Counted from the first letter of the stretch, positions 17,153 through 25,633 are shown. The stretch is DNA of 64,000 nucleotides from Casp-actino8 sp964563545 (GCA_964563545.1 CAZLXB010000007.1:1-64000), one strand, 5' to 3'. The notes: generated by a model not told the origin, from the letters alone. Translations and numbers: made by a program.

Positions 17153-18628
17153 TCAGCGGGTCAGGGCAACGTCGAGGACCTTCTTGGCCACCGGTCCGGC
17201 GAGTGTTCCACCCGTTCCGGCGCTGATCTCGGCCGTCGTACCTTTCAGCATCACGGCGAATGCGTAACGAGGTGCATCGGCCGGTGCGAAACCGATGATC
17301 CACGCGTGTGATCGTTCGGGCTCACCCGGACCGTTGAGTTGAGCGGTTCCCGTTTTGGCCGCAGCCTCGATTCCATCGGCGAGTTTCAAGCAGCACGATG
17401 CCGTACCGCTTCGCACGACCTCTTGCATGAGTCCACTCATGATGTCGGCCGTGGCCGGTGTCATGGTCTGCTTCCAGACCGACGGAGAGGTGCGTTTCAT
17501 GAGTCGACCACCGTGGTCGAAGGTCGCATCGATCACGTAGGGGCGCATCATCGCCCCCTTGTTGGCCACCGATGCCGCGATGAGTGCCATGTGCAGCGGC
17601 ACCATTTGCGTGTTCCCCTGTCCGAATCCGCCGATGGCGAGCAAGGGCAGGTTCTGTTCGAAGTAGTCGACGTCTCCGAATGAGCTCGCCGCCGGACGAG
17701 GGAGATCGAAGGGAATCTTCTCACCGATGCCGAACCTCCGACTCGCCTCGACCAATCGTTCGGGCCCGAGGTCGAGGGCGATCCGCGCGAACGGCGTGTT
17801 GCACGAGCGCCGGAAGACCTCGGTGAGATCACCGCCGCACGTCTTCTGGTTGTAGTTCTGGATCGGATCGACGGTTTGCGGAGGTACGAATTCCGACTCC
17901 TCGGCGAAGGTGGTGTCGAGAGTGACCACACCGGCGTCGAGAGCGGCCGCCGTCGTGATGACTTTGAAAGTCGAGCCCGGCATGTATCGCTCTTGATACG
18001 CGTTGGCGAGGAGCGGATTGCCGGGAACGTCGTTCAGGAACTCGAGGACGTCGCCAGCGGCGCGATCGTCATGGGTGGCCACGTAGTTGGGGTCGTAGGA
18101 GGGTGTACTCCACATGGCCTTCACGGCACCGGTCTGAACGTCGACGACGACGACCGAACCCTCACGTTCGCCGAGCGCGGAACGGGCCGCCTGCTGAATA
18201 CGGCTGTCCAAAGTGAGTTCGACCGAGCCGGTCGTGTCGGCACCGTCGAAGAGTGACGCGATTCCCTGGATCTGCTGTTGCGGGGTACGGCCGGCAAGGA
18301 CGTCGTTGGCCACCCGCTCCACTTGGGTCGCACCGTAGGCAAACGTGAAGTAGCCGGTGACGTCGGCGAAGAGTTCGCCTTCGGGGTAGACGCGTTGCCA
18401 CGGATGACCGGAGTCGTCGTCACGTCTTTCGGAGGTGGCAAGGATGACTCCGTCGGCGCTCACGATGTCACCCCGTGGTTCGTTGAAGTCGAGTACGGAC
18501 TGACGGGTGTTGCGTTGATCGTCGTCGAGGGAGGTCTTGCGTCCGACTTGGATCACATTGAGTTGGACGAAAAGAACGGCGAAGAGCCCGATGAGAGCCA
18601 GGGCGAGACGGCGGATTCGTTGATTCAC
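17153..18628 (-). CDS. pbpA: Penicillin-binding protein, transpeptidase (PbpA type)
   Basis: This class B PBP cross-links peptidoglycan and partners with the RodA/FtsW polymerase encoded just upstream. The protein is 491 aa. An N-terminal TM anchor (about 7-25) is followed by a dimerisation region (NEPRGDIVSADG) and the transpeptidase fold with SxxK at Ser219-Lys222 (PGSTFK), SxN at 275-277 (SCN) and KTG at 425-427. The start overlaps the rodA stop by four bases (ATGA), indicating coupling. The order fits PbpA of mycobacteria. Confidence 0.95.
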   Translation of the reverse strand: MNQRIRRLALALIGLFAVLFVQLNVIQVGRKTSLDDDQRNTRQSVLDFNEPRGDIVSADGVILATSERRDDDSGHPWQRVYPEGELFADVTGYFTFAYGATQVERVANDVLAGRTPQQQIQGIASLFDGADTTGSVELTLDSRIQQAARSALGEREGSVVVVDVQTGAVKAMWSTPSYDPNYVATHDDRAAGDVLEFLNDVPGNPLLANAYQERYMPGSTFKVITTAAALDAGVVTLDTTFAEESEFVPPQTVDPIQNYNQKTCGGDLTEVFRRSCNTPFARIALDLGPERLVEASRRFGIGEKIPFDLPRPAASSFGDVDYFEQNLPLLAIGGFGQGNTQMVPLHMALIAASVANKGAMMRPYVIDATFDHGGRLMKRTSPSVWKQTMTPATADIMSGLMQEVVRSGTASCCLKLADGIEAAAKTGTAQLNGPGEPERSHAWIIGFAPADAPRYAFAVMLKGTTAEISAGTGGTLAGPVAKKVLDVALTR

Positions 18629-20007
18629 GCCCGGGCTCCGGACTTCTTCTCGGTCCGAGCCGCGCGTCGCGCCAACAAGCGTTCCGAGAGAGTGGGTTCG
18701 TCGGCGACCTCACCCAGACGACGAGCCGAGGTGTCACTGATGCGGATGAGCAGTGCGAGGAGCGCGTAGTTCGCGACGAGACTCGAGCCTCCATAGCTCA
18801 CGAAGGGGAGTGTGATTCCGGTGAGTGGGACGACGCGGATCACTCCACCGATGATGATGAAGGCTTGAACGCCGAGAATCGTGGTGAGTCCGGTGGCGAG
18901 AAGTTTTTCGAAAGGGCGCTGGGTTCGCAGAGCGGTTCGCAGACCGGCACCGATCATGAGGACGAAGGCGATGAGGATCGCCGTGGCACCGAAGAGTCCG
19001 AGTTCTTCGCCGATGGCCGCGAAGATGAAGTCGTTCTTGGCCTCGGGAATCCGCGTGGGGTCGCCGAGTCCGAGTCCGGTTCCGGCGGTGCCGCCGCTCC
19101 CGAGGGCGAACATCGATTGCGCGACTTGGTATCCCTTGCCGCTGTAGCGGCTCCAAGGATCGAGCCAAATCGCGACCCGGGTCTGAACGTGATCGAAGGC
19201 GTGGTACGCCGCAACGCAGGCGACTGCGAACATGCCGAATCCGATCACGAGGTAACTCCTGCGCTCGGTGGCGACCCACACCAAGACGATGAACAGTGTG
19301 AAGAAGAGCAAGCTCGAACCGAGATCGCGCTGGCCCACCATCACGAGAACCGAGAACGCCCACGCGGCGAGCAGCGGGAGAAGATCACGCGTTTCGGGGA
19401 CGTTGAAGGGTCCGATGCGACGGGTCGAGTTCGAGATCAGGCTCCCGCGCTCGGCGAGATACGCCGCGAAGAACAACGCGAGAGCGAGTTTGGCGAACTC
19501 GCCGGGTTGGAAGTTGATCGGTCCGATGTTGACCCAGATGCGCGCCCCGCCGGAACTGAATCCGATTCCGGGGACCATCGGCAGGAGGAGAAGTCCGGCG
19601 CCCGTGAAGAAGAACGTCCATTTGAAACGCGAGAGATCGTTGATGCGTTCGATCACCACGAGGACGCCGATGAAGACGCCGATTCCGATGAAGGTCCAAG
19701 TGGTCTGCAATCCGGCCAGCCGCTCCGAGAGGCGGGCGATCATCACGTACCCGAGACCATTGAGGAGAGCGGCCACGGGCAAGAGAGTGGAGTCGGCGCC
19801 ACGAGCGAACCAGCGGACGGCGATGTGCGCCGAGACGAGCAACAAGAGAACGACACCGAGGAACGGAAGGATGCGCGGCGGCATGGCCGAGTTCTTGCCG
19901 AGTACGGCGAGCGTGTAGCCGGCGCCGGTGATGACGCCGGCCAGGATGACGAGACGCAGTTCGCTCGAGCGACGTCGTTGTGCGTGAGTGGTCGTGGCCA
20001 CCGTCAT
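18625..20007 (-). CDS. rodA: SEDS-family peptidoglycan polymerase (RodA/FtsW)
   Basis: It is predicted to polymerise lipid II into glycan strands in the membrane together with the downstream PBP. The protein is 460 aa with about ten to twelve TM helices. Family signatures include the conserved GLGLGDPTRIPEAKNDFIFA segment carrying the catalytic-region Asp, and PFVSYGGSSLVANYALLALL near the end. The ATG at 20007 overlaps the pstP stop as ATGA; the longer ORF start falls inside pstP. Synteny favours RodA, though sequence alone does not exclude FtsW. Confidence 0.94.
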   Translation of the reverse strand: MTVATTTHAQRRRSSELRLVILAGVITGAGYTLAVLGKNSAMPPRILPFLGVVLLLLVSAHIAVRWFARGADSTLLPVAALLNGLGYVMIARLSERLAGLQTTWTFIGIGVFIGVLVVIERINDLSRFKWTFFFTGAGLLLLPMVPGIGFSSGGARIWVNIGPINFQPGEFAKLALALFFAAYLAERGSLISNSTRRIGPFNVPETRDLLPLLAAWAFSVLVMVGQRDLGSSLLFFTLFIVLVWVATERRSYLVIGFGMFAVACVAAYHAFDHVQTRVAIWLDPWSRYSGKGYQVAQSMFALGSGGTAGTGLGLGDPTRIPEAKNDFIFAAIGEELGLFGATAILIAFVLMIGAGLRTALRTQRPFEKLLATGLTTILGVQAFIIIGGVIRVVPLTGITLPFVSYGGSSLVANYALLALLIRISDTSARRLGEVADEPTLSERLLARRAARTEKKSGARA

Positions 20008-20891
20008 CCCGAAGTGATTGCGCTCACGACCACCGAGACGATGATGGCCGCCGAGACGAGCCACGAGCCATAGGCCGCAACGGCCAACCACTTCGACGGA
20101 CGGGCCGAAATCGTGGGGACGTCCATCGCAATCGTCGGCTCGGAACCCGAACTGGCGACGGAGGTGGCGGTGAAGTCCACGACGACGACGGTGGTGTTGT
20201 CGCGGCCACCATTGGTGTTGGCGAGGGCCACGAGGCGATCGGCGAGGTCCTGCGGTCCGGAGGCCTGACGGATCTGACCCTCGATCTCGTCGTCGTCGGC
20301 TTCGTCGACGAGCCCGTCGCTGCAGATGATGAAGCGGTCGTCGTCCTCGAGATCGATCTCGAACGTGTCGACGTCGACGGCCGAATCGATTCCCATGGCA
20401 CGCAGGACGATGTTGCGCTGGAAGTGAACACGTGCCTCGGCGCGTGTGATCGCTCCGCGATCGACCAACGATTGAACGTGCGAGTGATCCTTGGTGACCT
20501 GGCGCAGTTCACCGTGGCGCCACAGATACGTCCGCGAGTCGCCTACGTTGGCCACCACCGCGCGGTGCCCGGCCGGATCGGTGAGGGCGAGTCCGGTGAG
20601 CGTGGTACCCATGCCGGCCTTGCGGGAGTCGCGCGCGGCCTCGTCGAAGATCGCGGCGTTGGCGGCCCGGACTGCATCGGCGATGCGCTGAGCGTCACCC
20701 ACCTGCGACGCGAGATCGGCCAACGTCGTCGAGAGGGTGGACACGGCAATCGCGCTGGCGACTTCGCCCGCACTGTGACCGCCCATTCCGTCGGCCACGA
20801 AGAAGAGTCGGTCGGTGCAGAGATACGAGTCTTCGTTTCCGAGGCGGACGCGTCCGACGTCGGTGGCGGCTCCGGTGACGGCGCGCATCAT
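20004..20891 (-). CDS. pstP: PP2C-type Ser/Thr phosphatase PstP
   Basis: It dephosphorylates PknB and its substrates, using two metal ions. The protein is 295 aa. The catalytic domain (about 3-235) has TDVGRVRLGNEDS, VADGMGGHSAGE, NVGDSRTYLW, SDGLVDEA and GGRDNTTVVVVDF, which carry the metal-binding aspartates. One TM helix lies near the C-terminus (WLAVAAYGSWLVSAAIIVSVV); the extracellular tail of mycobacterial PstP is essentially missing, leaving only a few residues after the helix. Both ends overlap neighbours by four bases (fhaB stop, rodA start). Confidence 0.95.
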   Translation of the reverse strand: MMRAVTGAATDVGRVRLGNEDSYLCTDRLFFVADGMGGHSAGEVASAIAVSTLSTTLADLASQVGDAQRIADAVRAANAAIFDEAARDSRKAGMGTTLTGLALTDPAGHRAVVANVGDSRTYLWRHGELRQVTKDHSHVQSLVDRGAITRAEARVHFQRNIVLRAMGIDSAVDVDTFEIDLEDDDRFIICSDGLVDEADDDEIEGQIRQASGPQDLADRLVALANTNGGRDNTTVVVVDFTATSVASSGSEPTIAMDVPTISARPSKWLAVAAYGSWLVSAAIIVSVVVSAITSG

Positions 20892-21352
20892 CGTTCGGCC
20901 TCCACGACGAGGTGGCCCATGACGATGCGATCACCGGGCCGAAGTGCCGTGGGCGACGCGATCGAGTGCTCGTTCACGGTCGTGCCGTTGGTTGACTGAA
21001 GATCCTCGATCATCGCCTGTCCGTTGGCGAGCCACACGCGGGCGTGACGACTGCTGAGGAAAGTGTCGTCGGTGATGGAGAGGTCGGCTTCGGTCGAGCG
21101 GCCGATCAGGCGCGGGGCCGACGAGATCTCCAGACGTGTTCCCTTGAGTTCTTTGGGGGCGACGACGCGAAGTTCGGTCACGCGATGACGACGCGGCACC
21201 TTGACGTCGGCTGGGGGTGAAGCGGGCAGTGACGCTTGGGGCAGTGCCGGTACGCGGACTTCGCTCCACACCGCCCACAACACCCGCGCGAAGAAGACGT
21301 ACAGCAGGATCAAAAAGGCGATCTTCAGGACGCCGAGCAACTGGTCGGTCAT
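20888..21352 (-). CDS. fhaB: FHA-domain protein FhaB (FipA-like)
   Basis: This small phosphothreonine-reading adaptor of the PknB pathway is implicated in division in mycobacteria. The protein is 154 aa: an N-terminal TM (about 5-26), a basic and proline-containing linker, and a C-terminal FHA domain with LIGRSTEADLSI, SSRHARVWL and STNGTTVNE, where the Gly-Arg, Ser-x-x-His and Asn-Gly residues bind phosphothreonine. It starts 4 bp after the fhaA stop and overlaps pstP by four bases, so the four genes form one transcript. Confidence 0.93.
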   Translation of the reverse strand: MTDQLLGVLKIAFLILLYVFFARVLWAVWSEVRVPALPQASLPASPPADVKVPRRHRVTELRVVAPKELKGTRLEISSAPRLIGRSTEADLSITDDTFLSSRHARVWLANGQAMIEDLQSTNGTTVNEHSIASPTALRPGDRIVMGHLVVEAER

Positions 21353-21356
21353 CGCG

Positions 21357-22019
21357 TTACTTGGTCTCGAAGCGGATGGAGTTGCTACCGAGTGTGATGA
21401 TGTCGCCGTCGCGCAGGGCGCGGGCGATCGAAATGGCGACGCCGTTCACCTTGGTGCCGTTGGTGGAGCCGAGGTCGGCGATCGTGAATTCACCGGCGGC
21501 GACTCTGACTTCGGCGTGCCGGCGGCTGATGTTGGGGTCGTCGAACACGATGTCGCAGTCGGGTTGGCGACCGATCACGATGGGCTGCTCACCGATGCGG
21601 ACGACCTTGCCACCCGGGACCGCAAGTAGACCTTCACTGACCGGGGTGTCGCTCGTGCGGATCTTGGAGTCGATGCCGATACGACCCGACTTGAGTGAGT
21701 CGTCGGTGGTCAGAGAAACGGTGACGGGGCCACGCAGGTGGTAACCCTCTTCCTTCGCGTACTCCTTGGCCGCCTCGACGAGTTCGACCTCGAGAGGACC
21801 GATGAAGTCGGAGAGTTCGTCGTGATCCTTGGGGTGAAGACGAACCACGAAGTGATTGGGGGCGACGCGACGACTCTTGGAGTCCACGGTGCGCTTGTCG
21901 TCCATCTCCTGGACGAGACGGCGGCCGATTTCGATGGGGCGAACTGCGCTGCGGAAGCCGCGGTTGAAAACTCCCTCGAACATACGACTCAATCCATCCT
22001 CGAACGACTGCAGACCCAC
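21357..22019 (-). CDS. fhaA: FHA-domain protein FhaA with N-terminal DUF3662
   Basis: A PknB substrate and adaptor linked to cell-wall synthesis (it binds MviN in mycobacteria). The protein is 220 aa: an N-terminal DUF3662 domain (about 1-115; SFEDGLSRMFEGVFNRGFRS and PNHFVVRLHPKDHDEL), a short linker and the C-terminal FHA domain (VIGRQPDCDIVFDD, SRRHAEVR, STNGTKVNG). Mycobacterial FhaA is much longer through its linker, which is compressed here. The GTG at 22019 is preferred because DUF3662 proteins begin with this helix; the upstream residues look non-coding. It is the first gene of the phosphorylation operon, divergent from tRNA-Leu. Confidence 0.92.
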   Translation of the reverse strand: MGLQSFEDGLSRMFEGVFNRGFRSAVRPIEIGRRLVQEMDDKRTVDSKSRRVAPNHFVVRLHPKDHDELSDFIGPLEVELVEAAKEYAKEEGYHLRGPVTVSLTTDDSLKSGRIGIDSKIRTSDTPVSEGLLAVPGGKVVRIGEQPIVIGRQPDCDIVFDDPNISRRHAEVRVAAGEFTIADLGSTNGTKVNGVAISIARALRDGDIITLGSNSIRFETK

Positions 22020-22120
22020 AGGTGGCTGAAAGGGTATCGGCGCAGGTGGGCGGGCATGGATCGCTCGGGCGCAGGTTGGGCGACTGGTGAAGTCTTGGTA
22101 CCGTTCCTGCCCTGTTGCTC

Positions 22121-22206
22121 GGGCGAGTGGCGGAATGGCAGACGCGCTGGCTTCAGGTGCCAGTGTTCGCAAGGACGTGGGGGTTCAAGTCCCCCCTCGC
22201 CCACCA
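22121..22206 (+). tRNA. leuT: tRNA-Leu (anticodon CAG)
   Basis: The 86-nt sequence folds as a class II tRNA: acceptor GGGCGAG (22121-22127) pairs with CTCGCCC (22196-22202), discriminator A and encoded CCA at 22204-22206. The anticodon stem is CTGGC/GCCAG with loop TTCAGGT, giving CAG at 22154-22156. The long variable arm and the GGGGGTTCAAGTCCCCC T-arm are clear. Its position next to fhaA matches my recollection of leuT in M. tuberculosis. A weak promoter (TTGGGC, 17 bp, TACCGT) may precede it, and a short palindrome AACACCGGTGTT (22206-22217) with T residues follows. Confidence 0.97.
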
Positions 22207-22219
22207 ACACCGGTGTTTT

Positions 22220-22260
22220 GGTGATGATTTTTCACCGTATGGGTGAAGATCCCGCACCAG
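22220..22260 (+). repeat. Right-hand copy of the ars-flanking inverted repeat
   Basis: GGTGATGATTTTTCACC, spacer GTATG, then GGTGAAGATC, one base and CGCACCAG. It starts 14 bp after the tRNA-Leu CCA and ends 9 bp before the acr3 stop codon. The same 35 bases recur in reverse complement at 24286-24326. Each copy is itself an imperfect palindrome centred on TTCACC-N5-GGTGAA. Confidence 0.85.
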
Positions 22261-22269
22261 ATTCGCGGT

Positions 22270-23322
22270 TCAGGCGAGGGAGTAGCGCCGACGAGCCGCT
22301 CGCGCCACGTACACCAGCGCGATCAGGGCTGGTACTTCGATGAGAGGTCCCACCACTCCGGCCAGTGCCTGACCCGACGACACGCCGAAGACTCCGATGC
22401 ACACGGCGATGGCCAACTCGAAATTGTTTCCGGCGGCCGTGAACGCGACGGTCACCGCACGGTCGTACGGGAGCTTCAGGCGAAGTGCGGAAACGAACGC
22501 CGCCCCCCACATGATCGCGAAGTAGGCCAGTAGCGGGAGCGAGATTCGCGCAACGTCGAAAGGCTCGTCGGTGATGCGGTCCCCCTGGAGAGCGAAGAGG
22601 ATCACGATCGTGAACAACAGGCCGTAGAGGGCGATCGGTCCGATACGGGGCGCGAATCTCGATTCGTACCACGCGGCTCCTTTCCACTTCTCGCCGATGG
22701 TGCGAGTGAGGAACCCGGCCAAGAGCGGAATCCCGAGGAAGATCAATACCGACTTGGCGATCTCCCACATCGACACATCGATGCCGGTGGTGTCGAGGCC
22801 CAGCCAACCGGGAAGCGTGCGGAGGTAGAAGTAGCCGAGTACCGAGAAGGCGACGATCTGGATGATCGCGTTGATGGCCACGAAAACGGCCGCCAGTTCG
22901 TTGTTGCCACTCGCTAAATCGATCCAGATGATCACCATCGCGATGCAGGGGGCGAGGCCGACGATCACGAGACCGGTCCGGTAGTCGTCGAGATCCGGGA
23001 GCATCGTCCACGCCAATCCGAACATGAGGAGTGGGCCGATGATCCAATTGAGGAACAACGTGAGCACGAATGGCTTCTTGTCCTGGGTGACGGCGCCGAT
23101 TTTCGTGTACTTCACCTTGGCGAGCACTGGGTACATCATCACGAGTAGTCCGACGGCGATCGGAAGTGAGACCGTGTCGATCTTCACCTTGTCGAGTTGA
23201 TCATCGAGGCCCGGGAAGACGTTGCCGAGGACGAGACCGACGGCCATGGCCAGCGCGATCCAGACGGGAAGGAAGCGGTCGAGCGTCGAGAGCCGCTTCT
23301 CCTCGATCGCGGGCTTGTTCAC
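22270..23322 (-). CDS. acr3: Arsenite efflux permease Acr3
   Basis: It exports arsenite across the cytoplasmic membrane. The 350-aa protein has about ten TM helices. Family landmarks are MMYPVLAKVKY, LNWIIGPLLMFGLAW, GLAPCIAMVIIW with the essential Cys, and FTAAGNNFELAIAV. It is typical Acr3 length. Its ATG overlaps the arsC stop as ATGA, so it is the third gene of arsI-arsC-acr3. No arsR is present between the flanking repeats. Confidence 0.96.
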   Translation of the reverse strand: MNKPAIEEKRLSTLDRFLPVWIALAMAVGLVLGNVFPGLDDQLDKVKIDTVSLPIAVGLLVMMYPVLAKVKYTKIGAVTQDKKPFVLTLFLNWIIGPLLMFGLAWTMLPDLDDYRTGLVIVGLAPCIAMVIIWIDLASGNNELAAVFVAINAIIQIVAFSVLGYFYLRTLPGWLGLDTTGIDVSMWEIAKSVLIFLGIPLLAGFLTRTIGEKWKGAAWYESRFAPRIGPIALYGLLFTIVILFALQGDRITDEPFDVARISLPLLAYFAIMWGAAFVSALRLKLPYDRAVTVAFTAAGNNFELAIAVCIGVFGVSSGQALAGVVGPLIEVPALIALVYVARAARRRYSLA

Positions 23323-23753
23323 GACGCGCCTTCGTTTTCGGACGTCAGGAGCCGAGCCAGCAAGCCGCGAACGAGACGGTCGATCTCGTCACGGATCGGC
23401 CGCACCGCGGCGAGATCGCGACCCGCGGGATCACTGAGCGACCAGTCGAGATACTCGATGCCCGGGAAGAACGGACACTCGTCGCCACACCCCATCGTGA
23501 TCACCACGTCGGATGCCCTGACCGCCGCTTCGGACAACTTCTTTGGCGTCGCACCGCTTGCTGTCAGATCGATACCGATCTCGGCCATGGCCTGAACGAC
23601 GACCGGATTGATGGTTGTGGCCGGAGCGGTTCCGGCGGAACGCACGACGATGCGGTCACCGGCGTGATGGGCGAGGAGTGCGGCCGCCATCTGCGATCTT
23701 CCGGCGTTGTGCACGCAGACGAAGAGAACCTCGGGTCGGGACCGACGGGTCAC
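23319..23753 (-). CDS. arsC: Arsenate reductase, low-molecular-weight phosphatase fold
   Basis: It reduces arsenate to arsenite for export by Acr3. The protein is 144 aa. The P-loop FVCVHNAGRSQMAA has nucleophile Cys13 (CX5R), and TMGCGDECPFFPG carries Cys89 and Cys93, resembling actinobacterial mycothiol-linked reductases; thioredoxin coupling remains possible. A DWSLSDPAGRDL loop follows with the phosphatase-type Asp-Pro. The GTG at 23753 is chosen because the longer ORF runs over arsI in another frame. It follows arsI by 7 bp and overlaps acr3 by four bases. Confidence 0.94.
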   Translation of the reverse strand: MTRRSRPEVLFVCVHNAGRSQMAAALLAHHAGDRIVVRSAGTAPATTINPVVVQAMAEIGIDLTASGATPKKLSEAAVRASDVVITMGCGDECPFFPGIEYLDWSLSDPAGRDLAAVRPIRDEIDRLVRGLLARLLTSENEGAS

Positions 23754-23760
23754 GAGCGGA

Positions 23761-24216
23761 TCAGCAGCAAGTGGTGGGTTTGGAGCCGAGCGAGATGGTC
23801 TCGACGATCGGAGCGCAGCATTCACCGGCGGCACTCGGCGCCGCCATCGTGGGAGCATCGGCGAGGACCGTGTAGACCTCCCAGGGTTCGGCGTCGGGAC
23901 CATGCACCCACACCTTGTCCTGAACCGCGAAGCAACAGGTCGTGCTCTCCTCGACCTCGGTGGCCATACCCTCGTTCTGCAAGCGGAGGATCGCAGCCGA
24001 GACTTCATCGGTCGTCTCCACTTCCACACCGAGGTGATTGAGGGTGCCGGGTTCGCCGCCGCCTTCGAGCAACACCAACTTGAGCGGAGGTTCGGTGATG
24101 GCGAAATTTGCGTATCCCTCGCGAACCTTCGCCGGTCCGGTGCCGAACAACTTCGAATAGAAGTCGATGGCTGCATTCAGATCGGAAACATTCAGGGCCA
24201 ATTGGACTCGCGACAT
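23761..24216 (-). CDS. arsI: ArsI/CadI-family glyoxalase-fold protein, probable organoarsenical C-As lyase
   Basis: ArsI cleaves the C-As bond of trivalent methyl- or aryl-arsenicals with Fe(II). The 151-aa protein is a vicinal oxygen chelate fold. Predicted metal ligands are Gln5, His61 (LNHLGVEVE) and Glu113 (PWEVYTV). The substrate-binding vicinal Cys94-Cys95 occur in STTCCFAVQDKVWV, a hallmark of ArsI. Two further thiol motifs lie in the C-terminal tail (GECCAPI and the final TTCC). The ATG at 24216 has a GAGGAGG ribosome site. It is the first gene of the ars operon. CadI-type cadmium-induced proteins are close relatives. Confidence 0.87.
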   Translation of the reverse strand: MSRVQLALNVSDLNAAIDFYSKLFGTGPAKVREGYANFAITEPPLKLVLLEGGGEPGTLNHLGVEVETTDEVSAAILRLQNEGMATEVEESTTCCFAVQDKVWVHGPDAEPWEVYTVLADAPTMAAPSAAGECCAPIVETISLGSKPTTCC

Positions 24217-24285
24217 GTCAACCTCCTCGACGACCTCAGCGTAGCGATCGAGCGAGGGCGAACGAAGGGGACAAAAAGTGAATTT

Positions 24286-24326
24286 CTGGTGCGAGATCTT
24301 CACCTATGAGGTGAAAAATCATCACC
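24286..24326 (-). repeat. Left-hand copy of the ars-flanking inverted repeat
   Basis: The reverse complement reads GGTGATGATTTTTCACC, spacer TCATA, GGTGAAGATC, one base and CGCACCAG, identical to 22220-22260 except for the spacer and one position. It lies 70 bp upstream of the arsI ATG and 3 bp from the stop of the MBL hydrolase gene, so the pair frames exactly the three ars genes. Confidence 0.85.
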
Positions 24327-24329
24327 AGA

Positions 24330-25598
24330 TCATCGGGGGAGGTGATCCTGGGAGTCGAGGTGGGCGGCTCGGTAGATGCCGGTCGCCATCAATGAGGTCT
24401 CGGCCTTCACTCGCGCTTTGTAGATCGCCGAACGCACACCGTGTATGGCCACCGAATCTGGATCGGCGAGATGGGCCATCTCCACGAGATGACACGCAAG
24501 ACGGAAGTCACCGCCAGCGGCCAACTCTTCGGCGCGCGAAGCCAGGACATCGGCACCACCGGCGAGCGTGCTCATTTCACGCGCGAGTTCGACTTCACGA
24601 GCCGGTTTCAGATGAGCTGGATTGCCGTCGTACCAACCACCGTACAGACGCCAAATGTTGCGAACCACGAACTCGGGTTCGTCGTACGTGGGTGAGAGAT
24701 ACGGCTTGTTCGCAAGATGCTCGGGCACACGAACCTCGTGGATCACGTCGTCGAGGCGTGCCCCATCATTCATCAGACGCAGCGTCTGCTCGATGAGCGA
24801 CTCCAATGCTTCGGCGGTGTCGTTCAGCACCATGGCGATGCGTTCGCGTCCGCCGATGGCCGGGCCGTGCGCGGGTAACAGCAGTTCGGCACCCTTGGCG
24901 GCCATGGCCCGAAGCGCGACCGCCCACTCCCACGCGTATCGCTGCACCTTCTGTGGGTTACCAGCGTTGGGGAACTGCCAGATGAAGAAATCGCCGACGC
25001 ACAGCGCGCGCTCTTCGGGCACCCAGGCCCACGAGTGATCGTCGGTCTCACCCCGTGCGTGATGCAGCTCGAACGTGCGCCCGCCCAAGGTGAATGACGT
25101 CTCGGTGCGGAACACTTCGTCCGGATAGATGAAGTCGTCGGCGAAGAAAGGTTGCGGCAGGCGGAACTGGCGCATGTTGATATGGCCGTTGTAGCCATTG
25201 GTCAGGTGGTAGCGGTCGAAGCGGGCCGGAATCGCCTCATGGCCGAGGAATCGAATCGGCGCGTGCCCCTTGCTCTCGGCCTCGGCCTGGAAAGTGCGGG
25301 CCCCGGTCACGTGATCGATATGACCGTGCGTGTAGACCGCAGTGTGAACGGGCGACGTCGACCACTTGCGAAGCGCAGTGACGACGGTGGCCGCCGACAT
25401 CACGTGGGAGACGTCGAAGAGTGTCAGACCCTCGTCGGAGTCGAAGGCGACGACGTTGCTGAACGACTCGACGATTGCGATGCCATCGGCGATCTCTTCA
25501 GGAGCGTTGTCGGTCGCCTGCATGAGACCCCGTCGATCGATTGGCATCGATCCGTCCACGTACCGGGCTGATTTTTCGAGCATCGTCGGATTCGACAT
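24330..25598 (-). CDS. MBL-fold hydrolase of the alkyl-sulfatase type
   Basis: A metallo-beta-lactamase-fold enzyme of 422 aa. The dinuclear-zinc motif is THGHIDHVTG. Further ligands lie in HARGETDDHSWAW, CVGDFFIWQF and LLPAHGPAIGG. After about residue 270 comes a helical region like the alkyl-sulfatase dimerisation domain (DEPEFVVRNIWRLYGGWYDGNPAHL), so a sulfate- or ester-hydrolysing role is likely; the SCP2-like C-terminal domain of SdsA1 is missing. The ATG at 25598 with a strong AGGGGGTGG site is preferred to a TTG at 25613. It follows the SDR gene by a short gap once the scaffold artefact is removed. Confidence 0.85.
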   Translation of the reverse strand: MSNPTMLEKSARYVDGSMPIDRRGLMQATDNAPEEIADGIAIVESFSNVVAFDSDEGLTLFDVSHVMSAATVVTALRKWSTSPVHTAVYTHGHIDHVTGARTFQAEAESKGHAPIRFLGHEAIPARFDRYHLTNGYNGHINMRQFRLPQPFFADDFIYPDEVFRTETSFTLGGRTFELHHARGETDDHSWAWVPEERALCVGDFFIWQFPNAGNPQKVQRYAWEWAVALRAMAAKGAELLLPAHGPAIGGRERIAMVLNDTAEALESLIEQTLRLMNDGARLDDVIHEVRVPEHLANKPYLSPTYDEPEFVVRNIWRLYGGWYDGNPAHLKPAREVELAREMSTLAGGADVLASRAEELAAGGDFRLACHLVEMAHLADPDSVAIHGVRSAIYKARVKAETSLMATGIYRAAHLDSQDHLPR

Positions 25599-25633
25599 CG
25601 CCACCCCCTGCAATCGACGACAGTACTTGGCGG

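Noticed and set aside
18865..20073. 402-aa plus-strand ORF opposite rodA
   Set aside because: Glu/Gly/Arg-rich antisense of a SEDS membrane protein with clear motifs.
22206..22217. AACACCGGTGTT as a strong terminator of tRNA-Leu
   Set aside because: Palindromic but without a loop and with only a few T residues; noted in the tRNA entry but too weak for a separate terminator call.
22220..24326. Insertion sequence with terminal inverted repeats
   Set aside because: No transposase lies between the repeats and no flanking target-site duplication is evident, so I call it only a repeat-bounded cassette.
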